A stretch of DNA of 64,000 nt, taken from positions 290,772 to 354,771 of the forward strand of contig KN834805.1 in assembly GCA_000827265.1 (NCBI GenBank), written 5' to 3'. The notes beneath the pieces are model-generated. The model searched no databases. It was given only the letters and a program-made list of their open reading frames with translations, and was not told the origin of the DNA. This document shows positions 11,862 to 22,797 of the stretch, piece after piece. Origin of the DNA: Collybiopsis luxurians FD-317 M1. Lineage: Eukaryota > Basidiomycota > Agaricomycetes > Agaricales > Omphalotaceae. Every line of letters begins with the position of its first letter. The first letter of the stretch is position 1. A program made the translations under genes and the position numbers.

Positions 11862-11905
11862 CCCTAAACCCTAACCCCAACCCCTAACCATCTAACCACC
11901 TACCC
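11862..11905. repeat. Interstitial telomere-like repeat
   Basis: A run of degenerate CCCTAA units (CCCTAAACCCTAACCCC, then AACCCCTAACC and two weaker units). CCCTAA/TTAGGG is the usual fungal telomere repeat. The run is short, internal and embedded in the palindromic element, so it is not a chromosome end. Confidence 0.65.
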
Positions 11906-11928
11906 GACTCCCATAGAGCCATTTGTTG

Positions 11929-11978
11929 GCAATGTCGCAGACAGCTCCCACGTGTTAGGGAACTGCCTGCAACATTGC
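11929..11978. repeat. Nested 21-bp hairpin arms
   Basis: The arm at 11929-11949 is the reverse complement of 11958-11978 except at three positions, with an 8-base loop. Each mismatch would be a G-U pair in RNA copied from the minus strand, so a minus-strand transcript could pair along the whole arm. Confidence 0.65.
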
Positions 11979-12439
11979 TTGATCTTAGGGTGGTCACTGG
12001 TAGTTACCAAAGGATTGTTCACAGTCATTTGTTTGGTAGCACCAAAGATTGTAAACAATAACAGTGGCATTGGGTGCAAGTGTCACTGCACAGATTTCTA
12101 CCTGCCTTAGTTCATCTTCTATCTTAAGAGGACTTCTTCACACCTGCTGGCCTTTCCAAGCCTTGCCTTGTAGTGATTCCTACACAATGAAGGGATACCC
12201 CTTCAAAAGTTGAAGCTCAACATGCAAGCATATAATTTGCATTCAAGCCTGATGAGACATGGGTTTGCAATCTTCATACAGACCACAAAATCATGCCACA
12301 AGCACTGTAAGAGGTTGTTCAAACATGATCTAAAGTCGAAGCTCCAACTCGAAAGCACATCTAGATCACTGCGGGATCTTGAACTCAGTTTCTGTTACAA
12401 CTCTCTATTTGGCTCGGGAGTACTAACTCCACATATGCA

Positions 12440-12447
12440 TATAAAAG
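12440..12447 (+). promoter_or_regulatory. TATA-like box of DUF6593-like copy C
   Basis: TATAAAAG lies 28 bp before the ATG at 12475, in a TGCATATAAAAG context like that of copy A. Confidence 0.35.
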
Positions 12448-12474
12448 TAGGCAGTCTTGCTCCTCTAGTTTTCA

Positions 12475-13098
12475 TGGCCGACTTTTACTTGACGGACGAC
12501 AGCTCAAAAAACACTACCATCCTCCGATGCAGTGACAACCTCATCGAGTGGATAATAGAAACCCCCGCACAATTCCTCCACACGTCATAAACAACAATAT
12601 ATAAAGGTCCCTATCGGGAACCCATTGGCACTTTGGAGCTACATGACTTTCACGATGACATTGTGGAGGTAAGAGGAAGGAGTTTCCTACCCCAGCGAGC
12701 AAAGGAGTCAAATATTGTCTTTAGGTGAGTAGATTTGTGTCAAACTATGATGTTCAGAGTACTGGAAAGCACAACAAAAGTCAGTCAAAGGAGTTTCAGG
12801 CTTCGGATGGGCGGGCTTACAAATGGAAATGGAAGTGGCATCACGGAACCTGGGGGGTGCGCCGAAAAATATATTTATTCAGGTGATGATGGTGCCAGTA
12901 TTAATGTCGTCACAGCTGCTCGCACAAGATGGAAAACATACGCTAGTCGCCCAATTCCACAAAAAGAATGTCTCTGTGTACCCTCAGGCAATGCACATAG
13001 TGGACGAAGTGGTTGCTACTCTGTTCTACATGCAACAATGGAAAAAGAAACAGGACGAGATAGCTATTGATGGAGCTCAGGAGCTACTTTCTAGCTAA
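12475..13098 (+). pseudogene. DUF6593-like copy C, interrupted
   Basis: Third relative of the 5298 and 7249 genes. Exon 1 starts MADFYLTDDSSKNTTILRC and reads through the WIIE segment, but an in-frame TAA at 12588-12590 cuts it where copies A and B continue. The same frame resumes after the stop (TTIYKGPYREPIGTLELHDF) and reaches a normal GTGAGT donor near 12725. Exon 2 gives SKEFQASDGRAYKWKWKWHH, and exon 3 (from about 12920) gives LLAQDGKHTLVAQFHKKN to TAA at 13096-13098. Only one lesion was seen, so decay is recent, or a small unrecognised intron removes the stop. It is more divergent than the A/B pair and lies between the two sphingomyelinase-like genes. Confidence 0.65.
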
Positions 13099-14473
13099 GC
13101 CCGAACAGAAATAGACGAGAACCTCATATCTAATAAGGGAGAACTTACGTCTTTTTACAAGACCTTAAGCTGTATCACCATTTCGCAAATGAAAATGAAG
13201 CGAACGGAGAAGTCTCACGGCTCAAACGCGTCGATCTACTAATCAGTGGCACTGCAGGGTTTTTCCCTACTGTACGCGCATTATTAGCGAGGCCGGAGAG
13301 AGGATAGTTTACGGAGACACGATCTGAGAAACATTTTGAGGTCAATGCGATTTGTGCTCGGAGACGACATCTAAGCTTGTCGAGGTGGGAAATGCCGTTG
13401 AGCTCGAATTTCCAGCGTCATATCCGGTACCTGAGAGTATCCCGACCGAGGAACAATGCTCAAAATTTATTGCAAGAATGTTGTATCAGTACATGTGGAT
13501 TGTATCTCTTTTGAAGGCGTTCCTTTTGAGAGTTCGGAAGGAACCATCAATCGAGAGGACCAGCGACGAGGTTGGGCATATGGAGATCAATGGGAGTAGG
13601 AAGAACTGATGTGCAATGAGGGACATTGGAAAAACATACGCAAGTAATGCTAAGACTGCAGTGGGAGCTCCCGACAGGAATAGAAAACCTTGACAGCGTG
13701 TAGGGTGCGTATAGAGTCTGGACATGTCAGACACACCGTAAGTATTTTTCCTGTCATAAACAAAAGAATTCTGAGGTTATAGAGCATGTGCTGCACTGTG
13801 CACGACATCAGCAAGCTTAGAGGGCACAGAACAATAGCTAGAAATGCAGAAAAAACAGAGAGGATACACTTTGAACACTACTTTAAATTGTATACTGTAC
13901 AATGCATTCGTTGTGGAGGTATGCAATTACAAACAAGATTCTAGAACCTACATAGTACCGGTGGCGTTAAGAGAATCACGTTATCTCCTGCTGATGCGAG
14001 GACCGAATTTATTTCTCAGTACAACGGACGTTGCGGACGTTGACGTTGCTGAGACATTGCTGCTCAGTCTACTGATTTTTTCAGGTGGAAGGATACGGAG
14101 CCTAAATAGCCGAATGCCTCCCTCATCGATACTGTACGAGGATAGTAAACATCGCTACAAAAATAGCGCCAACACCTCGTATATGCAATCACTTCTGCGA
14201 CCCTCGTGCCAATACTGGAGCACAAGGCGCGGCGGAAGTAATGATTCTCATCGTATCGACCATGCGGTTCCACCCCTATCAGGTTCAACGAACGTTCAAC
14301 ATTTGTTTCGACCTCAGACGCGATACTTGTGCTCAAACCGGCTCATTACTCCCTACGTCTCGATCGGGAGAAACACTACTATACTTACTGGGCATGGGAT
14401 TTCATTATGCCATCCTGAGGGTATAAATTGACAAGTGGACGAAAAGATTTCTATTCGTTACCCTTCGGAAATC
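13099..14473. other. Intergenic, no supported gene
   Basis: Contains a 195-codon open frame at 13844-14431 and an 82-codon minus frame near 13.6 kb, neither with family resemblance or intron support. A TATAAA at 14422-14427 lies 47 bp before the second sphingomyelinase-like ATG and is likely its core promoter. Confidence 0.5.
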
Positions 14474-17355
14474 ATGCGCTTGAAACTGCTGAACTTGTTC
14501 TGCGGCTGGGTGGTGGTATTCCCAGCTCTTGTAACTGCCCTCAGTGTCTCCGATGTCTTGGAAATTATCGAAAGCATTGTCGATTGCGCGACATGCCATG
14601 CTGCGCTGATCCCTCTTCAAGGACTTGCTCTTCTCGGAGACGATGCATTTTCAGACGTTTTGATCGGTGTTTGTGATGTTTCTGGTGTAAGTACCCCGGC
14701 CTACTCGTTAGCTTCAAAAACAGACGTTCTAGCATAGTTGGAAGACGCCGATGTTTGCAGTGGCCTGATGACAAGATTGGGTCCAATTATTGCCCACGAT
14801 CTCCGTAGTATTGACGCTTTAGATCAAACCGCTGGCCGTCTATGTGACGCTCTTTTTGGATTCTGCGCGTCGAAGACACCTAATTCGTTTACGGTTCCTC
14901 TTCCATCTCCGGTTGCACCAATTTCTCCGCCAAGCACACCTACTACGCGGGGAACTCCATTTCAAGTTGTTCATATCTCAGATGTACATATTGACAGGGA
15001 TTATACGGTTCGTGAAAGATCATATCTCCGTTCAGAACGAACCGAATCGATGAAAATTTTAGGTCGGCTCTGAGGCAAACTGTACCAAAGTATGTAAAAT
15101 TTAACCCTTTTTGACAAAATCTTTGCTGATGGAGCTTGTTCGCAGCCTATTTGCTGCAGAAACTTTGCAGACGAGGCTGGGGACCCTATCACGGATCCTG
15201 CTCAGCCTTTTGGTAATCAAAGATGTGATTCGCCAGCGGTTTTGTCAAACTCGATGCTCGAGGCGTTGAACAGCTTTAATGCTAAATTTGTGATGTCCAC
15301 TGGCGATGTCGTAGCTCGTAAAGTAACCATTCATCTTAGACGTAGCCCCGAATTTACTGTGCGTACGCAGATGATATTTGGTTGACCACTCAAGAGCAAG
15401 TTGCTTCATCTCGGCTTCTGTTGGCTCCATCTTGACGATACCCTACTATAGTGAAGTGACCTCGAATCTTAACGACTTCAATTCCGATATACTCTCGAAG
15501 ATTAAGTCTCAGATGTTCCCTGGCTTTGGTATGGATTGCTCTCCCATCAATAGTGCTGGTAGTTCCTAGACATCACAAATGATTTCCTTCCACAGGGAAC
15601 CAGTACGTGCTTCCTTCGTCGTAAATGTAATCATGTTAACCTTTACTCCAAACGAAGTGATGTGACGCCGGTCAACGCATTCCCCCGAAATACAACTACC
15701 ACAGCCAACGTCCAGTGGGTTTTTGGTAAGAACTTTCTGAACGATCAACATCACGCCAATCTCATCCTTCATAGACCTTCAGAGTACGGACTGGGAGGTA
15801 AATTTGTTCTTCTTTGGCGGAATACCTATTCAGCTGACTGTATACATCCAAAGCCAATGATTGGTAGCGCTGCAAGCCAGCAAGTTGATCATATTTCTGG
15901 CAGTTATGCAGCTCCGGTCCCCGATACAAATTTGATGTACGCGAGGTCTCCGCAATATCCAGGATAAGCCTAACGTTTCTTTTGGGCTCTAGTATCCTAT
16001 CCATAAACACGCAGTACTGGTATAGACTAAAGTACGAAATTAAAGAGTCATCACCAAGTCCGCTATAATATTGACGCGAGATGTTTCGCTGAAGCTTCTG
16101 GCTGTATGATAGCGATACATTCCAGTACGTGCTTTCGATCAAGAGTCTCGCTTTCGAACGACTTGTTATCTCGCAGACCTGATCCGAATGGAGTCCTCGC
16201 TTTCATGGTTGAACAACTCCAGGCAGCAGAGACTGCCGGGAAGAAGGTCTGGATCATTGGGCATATTCCACCAGGAGTTTCCGACACAACCGAAGATCAG
16301 GTCAACGATTCCATATCATTTGTAAAATTGAGAGTACTGACCGCCTGTGTTTACAGTCCAACTACTATGATCAAGTTATTCAACGATACAAAGACACCAT
16401 AGCTGGGCAGTTCTTCGGGCACACGCACCTAGCGAGTTGGCCTTTAGAATGCCAGTTTACATCTCCACTAACCTTCACATTCCGCTAGGACCAATTTGAG
16501 ATTGCCTACTCTGACTACAGCCACCAAACTGCTGCAAATGCGGTCGGAGTCGGCTTCATTGTAGGTGTTTTTTTCCCTTCAACAAACTTTGCTCATAGGT
16601 TTTCGCTATCTTTGCAGTGTCCCGCCCTTACCCCGACCAGTGAGTTTTTGCGACCCAGACTCATAGATTTCATCTCAAGTATTTTATTTTTAGGCGGCAA
16701 TCCTGCATTCAAGGTTTATGACGTTGACCCTGATACTTACGGACTCATGAATATTCGTGTCATATCAGGTCAGTTTACGATTCATTTAAGCCACTCGAAA
16801 TTGCTTTTACAAGGGTGTGCCTTTAGCCAATCTCACCGATCCCACCTTCCAAGAGAATCGTACGTTCTCTTTTAGCTTCTCTGCGCACCTGCAGTCCGCT
16901 GAACACTTATTAAGCTACCTGGAGTCTCTACTACGACGCACGAGAAGTATACGGTTCACTTGTCGGACTTCCCGCTACGTCGGAACTTACTCCGGCCTTC
17001 TGGCACAACCTTACGGAAGTTTTTGCGGCGAACGAGACTGCATTCCAGCTGTACAACACTTTCCTTAGTCGAGGAGGAAACGTTGCTCCCTGCAACGATA
17101 CCGATAACTGCAGAAGCAACACAATCTGTGACCTGAGAGCTTTGCGCGCTCAAAATAATTGTGTAAGTTTTTTAGTGGCCGTCTGGCGCTCTTCTATCGC
17201 GAGCTCAATGACACCTGTTAAAGGATGTCGATGAAGGTTTAGCCTCACTCACGAGGCGAACCGAGGAAGGGGTACGAAAGGCAACAACATCGCAATGTGA
17301 GGGAGTTGAAATCAGGGAGATTTTTGCCGAAATTCAACGTAAATCGAAGGAGTAA
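14474..17355 (+). CDS. Secreted acid sphingomyelinase-like phosphodiesterase 2
   Basis: Close tandem paralogue of the 8679 gene with the same roughly 19-intron layout. The ATG at 14474 starts a clean signal peptide (MRLKLLNLFCGWVVVFPALV); an upstream in-frame ATG at 14435 would bury it. The saposin-like domain (VDCATC...IGVC...DVCSG...LCDALFGFC) is followed by the metallophosphoesterase core with DVHIDRDYT, TGDVVAHD, GNQYVLP, GHIPPG and GHTHLDQFE. TAA is at 17353-17355. Two introns appear to use GC donors: 15396-15451, shared with copy 1, and 16432-16488, where copy 1 has GT. At the WVF intron (donor 15726) the situation is reversed, with GT here and GC in copy 1. Another donor is shifted about 6 bp relative to copy 1 without breaking frame. 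The gene looks functional. Confidence 0.88.
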
Positions 17356-17661
17356 TATGGTAGGGTATTCAAAGCTGGATTGAAAACTATTCGAAATGCA
17401 TTTGAATATCTCTTTGTTATCTTGGAATAAAATGCCCAGAAACTTTTCTATTGTATCAACCGAACTTCGCATTTGAGGAACGACCGGGGAGTACTCTCCA
17501 TGAAAGGCAACTTTAATGCCGTCTCCAGGCCGACATATTAATACTGGCCGCCCGACCGGAGAGGTTATTTAAAGGTTTCAAGAACCCAATATAATCGTAG
17601 CCTTGCCTTTTACTCCCATCTTCAGCCAGCAACTCGACCTCTACATCTATTTCCTCACGCC

Positions 17662-18833
17662 ATGTCGACGGTGAGCTCTTTCTAGCGCTTTGCCCGAATA
17701 CTCGAGTCTCACAGTCTGACCTCAGAACGAAGACCATGAAGATCTTTTGCCCACCACGACTCCCGGTATGGTTTAAATCAAGCCTAGTGTTTAGCACATC
17801 TGACGATGAATGGTTGCTCTATGGTTACTAGGCTACAAGCCAGGAGCAGCCAAGACTGCGGAAGAATACGCCAAACTAGATGCTGAAGATGAAAGTTTGG
17901 CTCGATGGAAGGCTTCGCTTGGTGTGAGTGCTGGTGCTTCTACGAATACATCTGGACCCAAGGTGAGTCATCAGTTGGTCTTCTTAATCAAATGTATTTA
18001 GAACGATATCTTTATCCGTTAGGTCACCGTGCTGGCTCTTGAGCTCGACTCCAAGACTCTACCCAGTGGGAAGAAGATTTCTCTCGATCTGAGTGATCCA
18101 GCAAAGATCGCGGCTGAGACGAAGAAGAATCCCGTCACCATTAAGGAAGGCGTTGAATACAAGTACGTTTGTTGGTCGCGGAGGTCGTTGATACCTTCCT
18201 AAGGTCTCTCGTTACAGTGTTCGCATTAAATTCAGGGTCAATCATTCAATCATTTCGGTAAATCGCCATACCGTTTAGCTTCATTATTAGAGGTCTTTGC
18301 TCAATAGTGGAAGTGTAGGGCGTCCGGTACATCCAAGTTGTCAAACGAGCAGGAGTGAAAGGTACGACTAGATACGGTTCTCCCACTCCGACGATGATTA
18401 ACGCAAGCCCTTGTTCTCGGGCAGTCGACAAGATGGAACAAATGCTTGGCTCTTATGGACCTAATCCAGGCACGGATTCATATGTGAAAAACTTCGAGGT
18501 GGGAGGTCTCCTATCGTAGCAATTTGTCCCACTGACAGCTAATTTCATCCTACCTCCGTTTTCCCTCGTGAATTTCGAACCTCAAATGGCTCATTTTTTT
18601 TTTGCACCGTCATCGAAAACGTGCTTCCATAACCGTGCGATGATTTCGACGGCAGCCCGAAGAAAGCCCTTCTGGATTGCTTGCCCGCTCGGGCTCCTAC
18701 ACAGTGAGGAGTCGAGTTATCGATGATGACGGAGAAGTCTATGCCGGTGAGTTCAACCGGCGGTCGTATCGTGCTTGTTTCTGACGTCCCTCCAGACTGG
18801 GAATGGCAATTCAAACTCGCGAAGGAATGGTAA
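17662..18833 (+). CDS. RDI1: Rho GDP-dissociation inhibitor
   Basis: Cytosolic regulator that extracts prenylated Rho/Cdc42 GTPases from membranes and holds them in the GDP form. The first exon is only ATG-TCG-ACG (17662-17670). The second encodes NEDHEDLLPTTTPG, and the third begins YKPGAAKTAEEYAKLD, the helix-turn-helix regulatory arm. The immunoglobulin-like lipid-binding domain follows (ELDSKTLPSGKKISLDLSD, VRIKFRVNHSIISGVRYIQV, MEQMLGSYGPNP) and ends DWEWQFKLAKEW-stop at 18831-18833. The intron inside IIS/GVRYIQ uses the acceptor just before GGCGTCCGG; other acceptors break frame. Length of about 200 residues and motif order match fungal RhoGDI. No lesions seen. Confidence 0.93.
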
Positions 18834-19167
18834 GGTCCTTCTGCTTAGAAGAATAGATACCCCGATCCAATCCCCCCGCCGTTCACCACCGTCTATAACG
18901 AACGATGTAGTAGCATGAGCTCGACCCGGAATGCAATGTATGTAAATATCTAAAACGAACGATGAACATCGATGATACATTTCACAAAGACTCCCGGATC
19001 GACTGAAGTGTTGGTAGATACTCTCGTCGCATCGTTCAATCCTCAGAAGGCAAAAAGTCTTATGGATTCAGAGGCATCCAAGGCAGATTATAAATTAATC
19101 TTATTAGCCTTAAAATACAACAAATGAGGAAGATTGCTATAGATGCAGATGGAGAATTATCTCAATC

Positions 19168-20765
19168 TTAGATCCTCGTCCCATTCGTCCCTAACACCAC
19201 CACTCGTAATCCCATTTTATCCATATTTGCTAGTGGTCTGTAAACCGTGCTGGCCACCTCGCGCTGTCGAAATTTCATCACGACGGACCGCAGGCAGTCC
19301 ACTCCTGCGCTCTGTGAGGCTAAAAGGGAATCCGGAAAACTCGGAGGAAACCAGCGTGACGAGATCATGGCGATGAATGCCGCGTCGTCGAAATCGGGGC
19401 CGCTGAAATCTAAAGACAGATACCGTAAACGTGGAACAAGTGGAATTCCCGAGCTGGGACTGCTCTGGCCTGCACTATGGAGAGCATGGAAGAAATTGGA
19501 AGTGATGGGGGTGATATTGGGTCTAGCGTTCAAGTCGCTGATTTCAAGCGTGAGTAAGGATGGGAGAAGCTGAAGCGCGGCAATGAGATCGACATCAGAA
19601 AGCCCCACTGACGTGAGCTTGAAAGTAGCGATTTTGCATGAGGATCGAGAGACAAATCCAGCAAAAGCATCTCTAGGCCACTTCCAACCGCTGCGGAGAA
19701 ATAGATCACCGAAAAGACGTAGACAGTCCAATGCAGAAAAAGTGAGAGATGGAAATATGGCGTCTTCCTTCGAAATGAAACGCACAGCCAAGTTTTTGAC
19801 TGTACCTAAGGTCTGTGGAGCGCTGGCACGATTAGTATCAAGAGATAGTATTTTCAAGGTGACGAGGTTGGGGAAAAGGCCCGTAATAGCATCTACTATG
19901 TGCGGAGGGGACATTGTCAAGAACTCGATATTTGTTATTTGATTCGTTGGTATCGCGGAGGGTTCAAGGGCACAAATTCTGAATTCGGCGAGTTTAGGAG
20001 CGAGTCTCCCGGAAAGATTTAATGTAGTAGGTCGGCTCGCAAAAGATCTACGATTTCCAGGACAGGGAAATTGTCAGAATTACCAAAATGGAAGAAGTCA
20101 TGATTGCACCGCACGGACTTCCAGCGCTGAGTATGCCCGAGAAGCAGGTCCAGCGAGGGAGGCTTTCTGAATTGCGGGTGTTCGAGGTAGTACAAATCCA
20201 GTATGAGAGGGGTGGGTTGAGAGCGCGAGAGGAAGAGGGCTATGGTAGCAAGATAGGCATCATATCTCTGACCAGGTGCTTCAGTTTCCCCAGATGTGAA
20301 CTCTATCTCTAACCCAGACCATAGAGCCGGAAGCGCCGTGGCTAAGCAGCGCTAGTGTGAACAAACAGAGCTGAGGGAAAGGGAAGGAAGACGATCGAGG
20401 GTAGCACGATGGGTCGAATCAATAAGCCCAATCGCATTGTGGCTGTATCGAAGCTCATTCCACTCACAGGTGTAGTCAAAAATCGCGTCTAAAATTTCAT
20501 TAGGAACTTTCCGTATCGGAGAAGTGAGTGAGCCCAATTTTGTCTTGTACTCCTCCAGCCGCTCCTTCTGCTCGCGGATAAACATGATTCGCGACTCGAG
20601 TCGCGTGAGCTCGTCTTCATAGTCATCTAGATCTCTGCCGCATTGAAGGATTATCCCCTCGACTTCCTTTCGGTTGATCACAGAGTTTGAACATAGGTCC
20701 TCGTATAGCTGGACAAATTCGAATACACATGTGGCTTGAACGGACGAATTTTGCACTGCGAACAT
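19168..20765 (-). pseudogene. Broken F-box gene
   Basis: Minus-strand relative of the 3570 F-box gene. The N-terminal 137 codons include the coiled coil (DLDDYEDELTRLESRIMFIR) and the F-box (PIRKVPNEILDAIFDYTCEW). An in-frame TAG at 20352-20354 falls where the paralogues have Trp in 'SRWRS'. The frame then continues through ALPALWSGLEIEF and DLLLGHTQRWKSV to another stop near 20020. After a damaged region (about 19920-20020) the C-terminal half resumes in a different frame for 250 codons, ending YRPLANMDKMGLRVVVLGTN. At least one nonsense mutation and one frame break make an intact product unlikely. It lies convergent to the RhoGDI gene. Confidence 0.85.
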
Positions 20766-20922
20766 AGATTCGCATCAGTTAGAGAAGGTTATTTGAATGG
20801 GTACATTAAAGAGTATGACAGGTCAGGTCAGGGCTCACCATTGCGCATATTAGACTCACTCATAAGATGCATGAATTGAGTAAAAAATGGAGTGTCACGG
20901 TGGTATGGATTGATTGGTAGAA

Positions 20923-20947
20923 CACGTGGTATGTGACAGGCGTGCCT
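20923..20947 (+). promoter_or_regulatory. CACGTG-centred repeated motif
   Basis: CACGTGGTATGTGACAGGCG, then TGCCT, about 160 bp upstream of the broken minus-strand F-box gene. It matches 22552-22576 nearly exactly and matches 33400 and 35873 more loosely. The core CACGTG is the site of class-B bHLH proteins. Confidence 0.4.
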
Positions 20948-22551
20948 CCCAATCGCGTCGCGTCGTCCACTTCTAGCCCAGCAGCCACAGCCGGAACCCA
21001 TTGTGCTTTGGTTACTTCTTTGACATTTTGGATGCACGCCGGACCTTGACACCTCCTCCTCCCTCCGATCTCATCTAAGCCGCGGACATTGGACAGAGAT
21101 GCGCACTTTGGAGAGTGCAGCACTTCCCGAATGCACCCGCCTGGTTTTTTTACGAAGGTGATGTTGCCTCGGGTGAAATCGCATCTCCTCTCCATGAAGA
21201 TCGCGTCGACCGTCAAGTTCTTCGGCTGCCAAAGGCTTCCTCCGCTCACGCAGTCCCAGCTTTAAATAACCTCTTCAGCGTGGTGTGTGTTGATCATTGC
21301 AATGGCTGCCTTATGTTTGAGCTCAATGCTTTATTGTAGACTCGCCCCCTTCCCAGTTTGGGCATTTGGAGGAAAATTTGCAGCGGTTAGATTTACGCAT
21401 GTTTCAAAATGCACCGAGTAGTGTACGATGCATGCCTTCAACATATCAATCTATATCTATATCTTTCCACTGAATGTAATAATTGTATATGATCGAGTTT
21501 ACGTTCGCTCCTCCATTGTTCTACGTTGATACCAACTCTATTTATTTTCCAAGGCTCTCTCTGGCTGTAGAGATGGAGATCAAAATAACCGCAAGGAGGC
21601 AACCAGCGCGCAATCGAAAATACGTAGCTTCATTCAGCATCCCTTGTTCTACATAGCAAAGGAGTCTGGACAGAGTGGAGCCTCCGGGAACCGGTGATTG
21701 GGTCATGGCGATCCTCATGCAGCAGAGCTATGATCTCTGTACATATGCCATCTCCTTTATAGAAGAGAAGTCGAGTGCCCTCCAACACAAAATATTTCTG
21801 GTGATTATTGATTGGAGTAACATTTAGGGCAGAAAGCACTACACTTTCCAGAGTGCGTATCTCTGTCTAATAGCCACGACTGGGCTGATACACCACAAGA
21901 TCAGCAGGCGGGGGATGAGGTTATCACTGGGACCCAGAGAATCGAAGAAATAGCTGAAAAACCTTGGGTTCCAATTACTACTGCTAGGCCAGAAGCAAGC
22001 CGTAAGCCAATGGGTATCATCATGAGGGTGAAGCAGACAGGCATAGCGTAGGCAATAGTCATTCTCTCTGGGCATTGCATTCGTGAAGATGAGCCCTCCA
22101 GATGAAATGATATCGCCAATATTTGATACATCAAGCTATTATTTGTAAGCGAGTTACACATATCCGGAGAGCCAGTCCGAGAGCGGCCACGCACCAGTTG
22201 AATTGAGGCTGAAGTATGTCCCCTTCGTAATGAAGATGGACTCGGAACAGATCCTCTTCGGAATGAGGATGAAGCATATCCTGGGAAATTCGCCTTGGAA
22301 ATGTATTCCAGGCTGGGTAGATACAGCCATGAGAGTGTGAGTATCGCTAAAGGATTGTGGCAGTCGGCCGCGTCCAAAGGTTATATACCTCGTTAGAAGT
22401 CACGTATTTTTGTTTACGCGCGTTCTGAGTCTGAGTCTTGAAAACTCCAACTGTGGACAGGCTGATATTATAATTCATAAGATATCATACAAAAGTAACG
22501 AACAGACTCGGTGGTACCGATGGTGGGGTCTGGACGCGTTATTTGGTCAAC

Positions 22552-22579
22552 CACGTGGTATGTGACAGACGTGCCATGG
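22552..22579 (+). promoter_or_regulatory. CACGTG-centred repeated motif, second copy
   Basis: CACGTGGTATGTGACAGACG, then TGCCATGG, with related sequence on its left (TTGGTCAAC here, TTGGTAGAA at 20914). The match extends over about 33 bp with few differences. It lies just downstream of the end of the minus-strand secreted-protein gene. Confidence 0.4.
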
Positions 22580-22797
22580 CCCATTCGCGTAAACTGTCGC
22601 TCGTGTCTCACCCATGTGCATGATCGCTTCTTGACTGTTCAGTGTTTCACAACATTTTCTTTCACTTTTGTTGCACTTTCCATCTTGATTCTTATCTCAA
22701 AAATCTGGCCAAAAAAAATTATGATGCATTCCTTATTTTCATATGAGACGTCACAGTTTCAACTAAACCCTAGCAGAACAAGTCGAAGCATAGTTTT

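Larger units (their letters stand above)
11798..12022. mobile_element. Foldback/MITE-like palindromic element
   Basis: Imperfect terminal inverted repeats of about 40 bp: 11798-11837 pairs with 11985-12022 (shared core TTAGGGTGG...ACTGGT...ACCAAAGGATTGT, then CAC). A weaker direct repeat of the right arm (TTGGTAGCACCAAAGATTGT) follows at about 12032. No coding capacity. Inside are telomere-like CCCTAA units and a second nested hairpin. A non-autonomous DNA transposon is the likeliest reading; no clear target-site duplication was found. Confidence 0.6.
20766..22797. other. Intergenic, no supported gene
   Basis: About 2 kb. A 158-codon minus frame at 21901-22377 lacks an ATG start and a recognisable domain, though it contains a short internal repeat (FRRGSVPSPSS / LRRG). 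A 130-codon minus frame near 21 kb is also unrecognised. Two copies of a CACGTGGTATGTGACAG motif lie at 20923 and 22552. Confidence 0.5.

Noticed and set aside
11862..11905. Chromosome end
   Set aside because: Telomere-like units are few, degenerate and flanked by ordinary genes on both sides.
13844..14431. 195-codon plus-strand open frame
   Set aside because: No recognisable domain, composition like random translated sequence, and it overlaps the promoter of the second sphingomyelinase-like gene.
8679..17355. The two sphingomyelinase-like genes as pseudogenes
   Set aside because: Apparent breaks vanish when about 19 short introns, including GC-AG introns, are allowed; all metal-binding motifs remain.
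21901..22377. 158-codon minus-strand open frame with a small internal repeat
   Set aside because: Begins at TTG with no ATG, no domain, and no splice-supported extension found.
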